64,000 nt of DNA, taken from Oscillospiraceae bacterium (GTDB taxonomy: Bacteria; Bacillota; Clostridia; Oscillospirales; Oscillospiraceae). How positions within the stretch are numbered: position 1 is the stretch's first letter; every line of letters begins with the position of its first letter. The stretch is taken from the NCBI GenBank assembly GCA_017515345.1, contig JAFWFZ010000015.1, forward strand, positions 1-64,000, in the 5' to 3' direction. The notes under the pieces were generated by a model. The model saw only the letters and a program-made list of their open reading frames with translations. It had not been told where the DNA came from and did no database searches. This document shows positions 1 through 6,445 of this stretch, one piece after another. The translations under genes and the position numbers were made by a program.

Positions 1-42
1 GCCCGAGCACTTCGCAACGTCGATCACAAATACTTTTGCCAT
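1..42 (-). CDS. Iron-sulfur (beta-type) subunit of a transhydroxylase-like molybdenum enzyme, N-terminal 14 codons only
   Basis: The left edge cuts this gene after 14 codons. The peptide reads MAKVFVIDVAKCSG, which is how polyferredoxin subunits of molybdopterin enzymes begin; the complete homologue at 9016-9855 starts MARYGFVFNVERCNGC. The Cys begins a likely C-x2-C cluster motif. The start has a GGGAGG Shine-Dalgarno sequence 8 bases upstream and lies 24 bases after the stop of the large-subunit gene at 67-2895, so the two probably form an alpha-beta pair in one transcript. Only the first cysteine is visible; the rest is inferred. Confidence 0.75.
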   Translation of the reverse strand, partial: MAKVFVIDVAKCSG

Positions 43-66
43 TAGTACATCCTCCCGTATCGTAAA

Positions 67-2895
67 TTATCGGATCATCCAGCCGTCCAGGCAGACGCCG
101 CAGGCCTCGTCGACCTTGCGGGCGAACGCCTCGGGATACTGCTTCTTCCAGGCGTCCATCTCCTCGTCCGTGACCTTCTCGCACTGAACGAGGAAGCCGG
201 AGACCACCATGCCGGTGGCGTTCTGGGAGATGTTGGCGTGGGGGGTGATCAGGTTGATGGCTCCGCCGCGGTCCAGTTTCTCCGCGTCGATGGGGTCGAA
301 GCGGGAGCCGTGATCCACGTACACCACGCCGGGCATCAGACGCTGGGTCACATAGGCGGCGCAGAGAACGGTGCCGCGCTCGTTGTAGACCTTGACGATG
401 TCGCCGTGCTCAATGCCCCGCTCCTTCGCGGTATCGGGATGCAGCCACGCGGGCTCATACTGATAGCCGTCCTTGCCGCGAATCTTCATGGTCTCGACCT
501 CGCGGTTCCAGGTGATGTCGTCCAGATTGGCGTGGAAGCGCCAGCGGCCGTGGTTGGACATGCACAGCAGCGGGAACTTCTTCGCCCGCTCGCTGGACAG
601 GCGCTCATCGTGATTCGCGCTGGCCTCGATCCACTTGGGGAACGGCGGGCGCTCAGGATCGTCGGGGAAGTACTCCTTCAGCTTGGTCGAGGTGAACTCC
701 AGCTTGCCGGTGGGAGTGGACAGCGGGTGATTCTCGGGATCCTCGTAGAAGGTGCGCAGTCCCGGGGGATGGAGCTTGAAGTCCTGGATGTCGGGATCGC
801 AGGGGAGCACGAAGATGTCCTTCTTGTGGAAGTCATCGTTCACGTCGAGATGAGCAACGCCGGAGCCCAGCCAGAACAGCTCGATGCAGCGCTGAGTGGA
901 GGTATCGTTGCCGGTGTAGGCCATGTAGAGATCCTGATTCTCGTTGCCCATCAGTTCGTCGACCTTCTTGGCGACGGCCGCGACGCAGTAGAAGTCATCC
1001 AGGCTCTCGCCCACGGGCGGGCATGCGGCATACTCATGGAACACGGAGGTGAAGTTGCCGCCGCCGCCGTCCTCGCAGATATCCTCCAGCTCGAACTTGG
1101 TCTGCACGGGCAGTACGATGTCCGCCAGCAGGCAGTCGTTCTCCAGCCAGGGCTGCTGAGCGACCATGAACTCGATCTCAGGGGAACGGACGGCCTTCAC
1201 GAAGTTGAAGCTGTCGTTCCAGCAGGTGACCATACAGGGGGAGTCGGTCCAGATAGCATGGAGGCGCGAACAGCCGGGGGCCGGGAACTCGTGCTTCTCC
1301 CACTGCTCCTCAGCGGGGCCGCAGAAGCTGTACAGCCCGTACCACTCGATGTGATCCTTCAGGATCGCGTCGTGGATCATGCACTTGGGGATCGACTGCT
1401 GGGGCGGGATATCCGTCACCTTGCAGAGCTCAGCCAGCTCTGCCACGGAGGCGGCCGCCTTGTTCAGGCGGTAGCGGCCCTGATCCTTGCCCTTGGTGAA
1501 GAACTGGGCAGCGTCGGAGCCGGCGTCCTTCCCGCCGTCCTCCGGGCGGCGCTTGCCGAGGCCGGCGTTGGAGCCGCGCATACCACCGGAGTTCATATCC
1601 AGCGCCGCGCCGGCGGGCCGCACGATCTCGCAGCGGTGAGGCACATCGATGATGGCCTTGCCCTGGTGAGGCATGGGGTAGATGTCGGTGTGCAGGTTCC
1701 ACTCGATCCACTTGGCATGGTGGACGCCGGGCTTGCCCAGGCCCTGCATGCCGAGGCAGATGGACTGGAGACGGGCAGGCTCAGTGGAGAAGGGGCCGCG
1801 GATACCGGGGCCGCCGTTGCCGATGGTCAGGGACGTGACCTTATTGGCCCAGTCGCGGGCCACGGCCTTGATGGTCCACTCCGGCACGCCGCACTTTTCG
1901 CTGGCCCACGCGGGGGTCTTGGGCTCGCCGTCGTCCTTGCCCAGGACATAGTCGAAGAACTCCTGCGCACCTACAGCGTGGGTGGCCACGTACTCCTTGT
2001 CATAGGTGTCCTCGGTGAGCCAGGTGTAGATGATGGCCAGGAACATGGCCGCGTCCGTGTTGGGCAGGATGGGGATCCACTTGTCTGCCATGTAGCAGCC
2101 GGAGAAGTTCAGCGCCGGGTCGATGTAGACATATTTAAGGCCGATGGAGTGGAGCCACTGGTTGAGGCGGGAGGCCATGTAGCCGTCGAAGCCCACAGCC
2201 GTGGTCTCGGGATCGGCCGCCCAGAACAGCAGCAGCTCGGAATGCTTGGCGATATCCGGCCACAGGTTCGCGGAGGGCTGCATCTCGCCCACAGGCTCGC
2301 CGCCCCAGACGTTCTTGGAGCCCCAGGAATACCCCTCCCAGGAGTCCTGGTTGCGCATCTGGATCGTATAGCCGCCCATGAGGGAGAGGAGACGGTTCAT
2401 GCAGCCGTGGGAGGGGGCGGCGTGCTTGCCCTCGCCGTGCATATCGCCCTCGGCCAGGATGCAGCTCATACCGTATTTCTCTCTCAGGCGCAGAAGCTCC
2501 TTGGCGATGTAGGTGGTGGCCTCATCCCAGGAGATCCGCTCATACTGGCTCTTGCCGCGGGTCTCGGGATGGCGGTCGCCGTCGGGATCCCAGTCGATCC
2601 GCTTCAGGGGATAGCGGACGCGGTTGTTGGAGTATACGCGCTTTTTATAGGTGAGGTAGTAGGAAGCGGGCAGGGAGTGCCTCGGCGCGCTGAACGTCGA
2701 GCCTCTCGCCTCGATCTTCCAGGGATTCAGATCGTCCCAGTTATTATGCTCCTCGTAATAATAGGGGCGAATGCGGGTGATCTTTCCGTCCTTGTCGGAT
2801 TCGACCATGGTGGGCAGGCCGCTGCGCGGGCCCATAAGGCTGGCGGCCTTGAACACGCGTTTATCTGCTCTGATGTCGATTGGTTTTTTCTCCAT
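67..2895 (-). CDS. Transhydroxylase-like molybdopterin oxidoreductase, large subunit (alpha1)
   Basis: 942 residues of the DMSO-reductase superfamily, closest in plan to the alpha subunit of pyrogallol-phloroglucinol transhydroxylase. Like that protein it has no N-terminal Cys motif for a Fe-S cluster. The probable molybdenum ligand is Ser185 in the motif QDSWEGY, preceded by Asp184; a His in DMHGEGK lies 32 residues before the Ser. The residue aligning with the active-site Tyr of the transhydroxylase (FPGY) is His410 (PMPHQG), unlike the other copies here. It carries about 35 extra residues in the middle (around 420-455, Gly/Lys/Asp-rich) and the tail AFARKVDEACGVCLDGW shared with alpha2 and alpha3. 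Start chosen at the ATG behind GGAGGAG. It has its own promoter and is followed by a Fe-S subunit. The substrate is unknown; dehydroxylation or hydroxyl transfer on a phenol is an inference. Confidence 0.85.
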   Translation of the reverse strand: MEKKPIDIRADKRVFKAASLMGPRSGLPTMVESDKDGKITRIRPYYYEEHNNWDDLNPWKIEARGSTFSAPRHSLPASYYLTYKKRVYSNNRVRYPLKRIDWDPDGDRHPETRGKSQYERISWDEATTYIAKELLRLREKYGMSCILAEGDMHGEGKHAAPSHGCMNRLLSLMGGYTIQMRNQDSWEGYSWGSKNVWGGEPVGEMQPSANLWPDIAKHSELLLFWAADPETTAVGFDGYMASRLNQWLHSIGLKYVYIDPALNFSGCYMADKWIPILPNTDAAMFLAIIYTWLTEDTYDKEYVATHAVGAQEFFDYVLGKDDGEPKTPAWASEKCGVPEWTIKAVARDWANKVTSLTIGNGGPGIRGPFSTEPARLQSICLGMQGLGKPGVHHAKWIEWNLHTDIYPMPHQGKAIIDVPHRCEIVRPAGAALDMNSGGMRGSNAGLGKRRPEDGGKDAGSDAAQFFTKGKDQGRYRLNKAAASVAELAELCKVTDIPPQQSIPKCMIHDAILKDHIEWYGLYSFCGPAEEQWEKHEFPAPGCSRLHAIWTDSPCMVTCWNDSFNFVKAVRSPEIEFMVAQQPWLENDCLLADIVLPVQTKFELEDICEDGGGGNFTSVFHEYAACPPVGESLDDFYCVAAVAKKVDELMGNENQDLYMAYTGNDTSTQRCIELFWLGSGVAHLDVNDDFHKKDIFVLPCDPDIQDFKLHPPGLRTFYEDPENHPLSTPTGKLEFTSTKLKEYFPDDPERPPFPKWIEASANHDERLSSERAKKFPLLCMSNHGRWRFHANLDDITWNREVETMKIRGKDGYQYEPAWLHPDTAKERGIEHGDIVKVYNERGTVLCAAYVTQRLMPGVVYVDHGSRFDPIDAEKLDRGGAINLITPHANISQNATGMVVSGFLVQCEKVTDEEMDAWKKQYPEAFARKVDEACGVCLDGWMIR

Positions 2896-3033
2896 TCCGT
2901 GCTCCTCCTTTTCTTTATTTACCTTTAAATGAGTTTTGCTCTCATTGCCCGTCGGGCAGCGCCGATTTGCCGCCGCAACGGTCCATACAGTTCCGCAGCG
3001 CATGGTGGGGTACGCCACGGCATTTTACATTTT

Positions 3034-3062
3034 ATTATCTTTAGGGCAAAAACGCAATGCAA
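3034..3062 (-). promoter_or_regulatory. Sigma-A promoter for the alpha1-Fe-S operon
   Basis: On the minus strand TTGCAT (3057-3062) and GATAAT (3034-3039) are separated by exactly 17 bases. The transcript would start near 3027, giving a leader of about 130 bases before the alpha1 start. Confidence 0.55.
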
Positions 3063-3189
3063 AACCGCACATTTTCGCAAGTTTATTTTAGAAAAAACCG
3101 CAGTCCATATGCAAAGTTTACAAAAGGCATGTTATATTTTGTTAAAGACCCAAAACGCAGGAAAACCTGCGCGCCGCATGTCTTTCCGG

Positions 3190-3220
3190 CACAAAGAAAA
3201 GGGGGCCGTTCGGCCCCCTT
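3190..3220 (-). terminator. Rho-independent terminator of alpha2
   Basis: A 10-bp stem AAGGGGGCCG / CGGCCCCCTT with a 2-base loop (3199-3220), followed on the minus strand by TTTTCTTT. It lies 63 bases past the alpha2 stop and separates alpha2 from alpha1. Confidence 0.85.
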
Positions 3221-3282
3221 AAACGCGGCGATTCACTACGCTATTCTTCACGATCCGGCAAAGCGCCTGCGGTCCGGGATCG

Positions 3283-6006
3283 TCAAAGCAGCCACCCCTC
3301 CAGGCAGACGCCGGCAGCGGGATCCAGCTTGCGGGCGAACGCCTCGGGGTAATCCCGCTTCCACTGTGCCATCTCCTCGTCTGTCACCTTCTCCACCTCC
3401 ACCAGGAAGCCGGAGGTCGCCATGCCGGAGCAGTTTTTGGAGATCTGGGAGGTGGGCGTGATCAGGTTGATGGCGCCGCCCCGGTCCAGCTCGCCGGGTA
3501 TGATGGGATCGCAGCGGGAGCCGTGGTCCACGGAACAGGCGCCGGGGATCAGCCGCTGGGACACGTAGGCGCCGCAGAGCACCGTGCCCCGCTCGTTGTA
3601 GACCTTCACGATATCGCCGTGGCGTATGCCGCGCTTCTCCGCCTCCACGGTGCTGATCCAGCAGGGCTCATACAGGTAGCCGTCCCTGCCCCGCACCTTC
3701 ATGGTGCCGATCTCCCGGTTCCAGACGATGTCGTCGCACTGGGAGTGCATCCTCCAACGGCCGTGATTTGACATGCACAGAAGCGGGTACTTTTTTGCCC
3801 GCTCGCCGCCTAGGCGCTCGTCGTGGCTCTCGCTCTTCTCGATCCAGTGGGCAACGGGGGGACGCTCAGGATCGTCGGGCATATACTTTTGTATTTCGGT
3901 GGAGAGGTACTCCAGCTTGCCCGTGGGGGTGGTCAGGGGATGCCCCTCCGGATCCTCATAGAACGTGCGGAGCCCGGGCGGGATGGAGGGCAGATCGTCC
4001 CGGATGGGGCAGACGAATATCCGCCGCTCGTTGAACTCCTCCCAGCTCATGTGCTCCTCTACGCCGGAGGCTTTGTAGAAGAGGCGGATGCGCTGATCCT
4101 CCGTGAGCCTGCCTGTGTAGGCGTCGTAGTAGTCGGGCCCCAGCTTCTCCGCCACCCTGGCACAGGCGTCGAAGTCGTTCAGGGACTCGCCCTGGGGCGG
4201 GCAGGCCGGCCATTCCCGGTAGATGGAGGTGAACACGCCGCTGATGCGGTCGTTGGAAATGTCCTGCATCTCGTGCTTGGAGGCAATGGGCAGGACGATA
4301 TCGGCGTAGTAGCAGTCGTTCTCCAGCCAGGGATGCTGGGCAACGATACACTCGATCTCCGGGCTCTGCATGGCCCTGGCAAACAGGTTGCCGTCGTTCC
4401 AGCAGGTCTGCTGGCAGGGGGCGTCGGTCCAGATCATATGGAGCCGGGACTGGCCGGGCCGGGGGAAGTGCATTTTCTGGAACTGGTACTTCGTGGTGGA
4501 TTTCCGGTTGCCGTTGGCGTCCGGGATCTGACTGGTGGAGAAGACCTGCATGCCGTACCACTCGATCTCCGGCTCCAGGATAGCCCGGTGGATCAGCGTC
4601 CTCGGGATGCACTGGGTGGGCGCAGGCCACGGCTTGAACAGCTCCTCAAGCTCCGGCGCTTTCCGCTTCTGCTCCTCCGAGAGCGCGAAGCGGCCGAAGA
4701 CGATCCCCTCCTCGGGGGCGGGCAGATCCTCGTCCACCGGGCGGAGAGCGTCGCAGATATGGGGCACGTTGGGGACGATCTTACTGGAGTAGGGGAGCTG
4801 GAAATTCGTGTTCCACAGGTGGAATTCCAGCATCTTCGCCTGCTGCACGCCGGGCTTGCCCAGGCCGCGCATACCCAGGAGCATAGCCTCCATCCTCGCG
4901 GGCTCGGAGGAGTAGGGGCCGCGGATATAGGACCCGCCGTTGCCGTGGACCAGGGAGGTTACCTTTTTCGCCCAGTCCCGCGCCAGGGCCTTGATGGTCC
5001 AAACGGGCACGGCGCATTTTTCACTGGCCCACTCCGGCGTTTTGGGCACGCCGTCCTCTTTTCCCATGACGTAATCCGCGAAGGCGTCGAAGCCGTAGGC
5101 GTGGGAGTCGATATACTCCTTCTCGTAGGTGCCCTCAGTGAGCCATATATAGGCGATGGCGAGCTGGAGGGCCACGTCCGTGTTCGGCAGGATGGGGATC
5201 CACTTGTCCCCATGGACGGCGGCGCCGTAGTTCAGATCGGGGCAGATGTAGATCTGGCGCATGCCGATGCTCGTCAGCCAGAAGAACAGCCGGCTCGTGA
5301 TGTTGATGCCGAAGCCCAGGGGCGTCGTCTCCGGATCGCAGCCCCAGCAGAGGATCTGATCGGCATTCGCCACGATATCGGGCCATATGTTCGCCATGGG
5401 CATCATCTCACCCACGGGCTCGCAGCCCCACACGTGCTTGGCGCCCCAGAACCAGCCCTCCCAGGAGTCCATGTTCCGGATCTGGATGGTGTAGCCTCCC
5501 AGGATGGACAGCAGCCGGTTCGGACAGCCGTGGCTGGGGGCGATGTTCTTGCCCTCGCCGTGCATGTCTGCCTGGCACAGGACGGCGGACATGCCGTATT
5601 TTTCCTTCACGCGCAGAAGCTCGTCCGCGATGAGCTGCGCAGCCTCATCCCAGGAGATGCGCACAAATTTGCTCTTGCCGCGGTTCTGGGGATTGCGCTC
5701 GCCCTTGGGGTCCCAGTCCACCCGCTTCAGGGGCCAGCGGACCCGGTTCGGGGAGTAGACCCGGCTCTTGTAGCCCACGCCGAAGGGCGTCAGCGTCACC
5801 TTCATGGGGGGGCGGAACGTCCGTCCCCTCCCGCTCATGGACCAGGGGTTGCAGTGCCTGTCAGTGTATTCGGTATCGTAGCAGTAGGGGCGCGTGCGGA
5901 TCATCCTGTCGCCGGTGGATTCCACGAGGCAGGGGCCGCCGCTCTCCGGCCCCATGAGGCCGAAGCATTTGAGTGTACTGCGATCGGGCTTGAATTTGCT
6001 GTTCAT
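3283..6006 (-). CDS. Transhydroxylase-like molybdopterin oxidoreductase, large subunit (alpha2), no Fe-S partner nearby
   Basis: 907 residues, same family as alpha1 and closely similar over its whole length to alpha3 (23095-25818), which is also 907 residues. No N-terminal Fe-S motif. Asp180-Ser181 (MDSWEGW) supply the expected molybdenum ligand and its neighbour, DMHGEGK the His, and Tyr406 (QLPYSS) aligns without gaps with the active-site Tyr of the neighbouring transhydroxylase. The C-terminus ends AFARKLDPAAGVCLEGWLL. Start chosen at the ATG with GGAGGAG four bases upstream. A terminator follows, so no downstream gene is co-transcribed, and no polyferredoxin gene is adjacent. It may use another gene's Fe-S subunit, or act without one (hydroxyl transfer needs no net electrons). 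Substrate unknown. Confidence 0.85.
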   Translation of the reverse strand: MNSKFKPDRSTLKCFGLMGPESGGPCLVESTGDRMIRTRPYCYDTEYTDRHCNPWSMSGRGRTFRPPMKVTLTPFGVGYKSRVYSPNRVRWPLKRVDWDPKGERNPQNRGKSKFVRISWDEAAQLIADELLRVKEKYGMSAVLCQADMHGEGKNIAPSHGCPNRLLSILGGYTIQIRNMDSWEGWFWGAKHVWGCEPVGEMMPMANIWPDIVANADQILCWGCDPETTPLGFGINITSRLFFWLTSIGMRQIYICPDLNYGAAVHGDKWIPILPNTDVALQLAIAYIWLTEGTYEKEYIDSHAYGFDAFADYVMGKEDGVPKTPEWASEKCAVPVWTIKALARDWAKKVTSLVHGNGGSYIRGPYSSEPARMEAMLLGMRGLGKPGVQQAKMLEFHLWNTNFQLPYSSKIVPNVPHICDALRPVDEDLPAPEEGIVFGRFALSEEQKRKAPELEELFKPWPAPTQCIPRTLIHRAILEPEIEWYGMQVFSTSQIPDANGNRKSTTKYQFQKMHFPRPGQSRLHMIWTDAPCQQTCWNDGNLFARAMQSPEIECIVAQHPWLENDCYYADIVLPIASKHEMQDISNDRISGVFTSIYREWPACPPQGESLNDFDACARVAEKLGPDYYDAYTGRLTEDQRIRLFYKASGVEEHMSWEEFNERRIFVCPIRDDLPSIPPGLRTFYEDPEGHPLTTPTGKLEYLSTEIQKYMPDDPERPPVAHWIEKSESHDERLGGERAKKYPLLCMSNHGRWRMHSQCDDIVWNREIGTMKVRGRDGYLYEPCWISTVEAEKRGIRHGDIVKVYNERGTVLCGAYVSQRLIPGACSVDHGSRCDPIIPGELDRGGAINLITPTSQISKNCSGMATSGFLVEVEKVTDEEMAQWKRDYPEAFARKLDPAAGVCLEGWLL

Positions 6007-6114
6007 TCCGCTCCTCCTCCGTTTGCGCCGCACAGCCGGACAGATCCCGCGTTTTCAGCCGGATTCATACGGACGGCGAAAGCAACTTCACATAGTATGA
6101 TCACTCTTTGCTTT

Positions 6115-6120
6115 ATTATA
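6115..6120 (-). promoter_or_regulatory. -10 element of the alpha2 promoter
   Basis: TATAAT on the minus strand, 109 bases upstream of the alpha2 start. No consensus -35 is found 16-19 bases upstream, which suggests an activator is needed. Confidence 0.45.
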
Positions 6121-6158
6121 ATACCTCCGGAGAACAAAGGGAAACGCACAAAAGTATC

Positions 6159-6186
6159 GCCGTAACAGCCAATCAGTTGTTACGGC
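6159..6186. promoter_or_regulatory. Inverted repeat, candidate operator
   Basis: Perfect 9-bp arms GCCGTAACA and TGTTACGGC with a 10-base spacer. It lies about 40 bases upstream of the alpha2 -10, where an activator such as a LysR-type protein would bind. No regulator gene is adjacent. Confidence 0.4.
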
Positions 6187-6271
6187 CGATTTGCCAGTTT
6201 GTCACGAAGGCAAACAGCGCCCCGCACGGCCCGGCAAAAGCGCTGTTTTTCATGAAAAATCGAAGGTTTGC

Positions 6272-6302
6272 TTGACATTGGAATAATTCCAAGGTTTATA
6301 AT
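6272..6302 (+). promoter_or_regulatory. athL promoter with MerR-type 19-bp spacer and palindromic operator
   Basis: TTGACA (6272-6277) and TATAAT (6297-6302) are separated by 19 bases, and the spacer holds the perfect palindrome TTGGAAT-A-ATTCCAA (6278-6292). An overlong spacer filled by a dyad is the hallmark of promoters activated by MerR-family proteins. An alternative -10, TTTATA at 6295-6300, would give a normal 17-base spacer, in which case the palindrome would be a repressor site. Confidence 0.65.
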
Positions 6303-6445
6303 TTAAAAACAGCATAGCGCCCTTTTTTCTGAGGTTTCCCCTATTCGCGGCGCAGATGCGAATTGAGATGCAGGAACAGCGTCAATCCGTCATATCCGTC
6401 AGCTTACAGGAGTCAAAAATATTTCACAGGAGGAGTGAAAAGGAA

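Larger units (their letters stand above)
2896..3282. other. Intergenic region between alpha2 and alpha1
   Basis: 387 bases without a gene. From the alpha2 side it holds the alpha2 terminator (3190-3220), an AT-rich stretch with the alpha1 promoter (3034-3062) and the alpha1 leader. No small reading frame with a ribosome-binding site was seen. Confidence 0.6.
6007..6445. other. Divergent regulatory region between alpha2 and athL
   Basis: 439 bases holding two divergent promoters. In order: alpha2 leader and its -10 (TATAAT on minus, 6115-6120, without a good -35); a perfect 9-bp inverted repeat GCCGTAACA-N10-TGTTACGGC (6159-6186); a hairpin with 9-bp arms AAACAGCGC/GCGCTGTTT and a T-run (6212-6250) that could insulate the two sides; the athL promoter with a palindromic spacer (6272-6302); and a 137-base athL leader. 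No Moco-riboswitch-like structure was recognised. Confidence 0.6.

Noticed and set aside
238-2928. Very long open frame opposite alpha1 (896 codons), and similar long frames opposite alpha2, athL, walK, uvrA and the AKRs
   Set aside because: GC-rich codon bias leaves the opposite strand open. The translations are low-complexity (Val/Gly/Leu/His-rich), match no family and overlap well-supported genes.
6212-6250. Terminator hairpin before the athL promoter
   Set aside because: It has a T-run on the plus strand, but no plus-strand gene precedes it; kept only as a possible insulator within the intergenic entry.
6303-6445. Molybdenum-cofactor riboswitch in the athL leader
   Set aside because: No long paired structure of that kind could be drawn; the leader is AT-rich and weakly structured.
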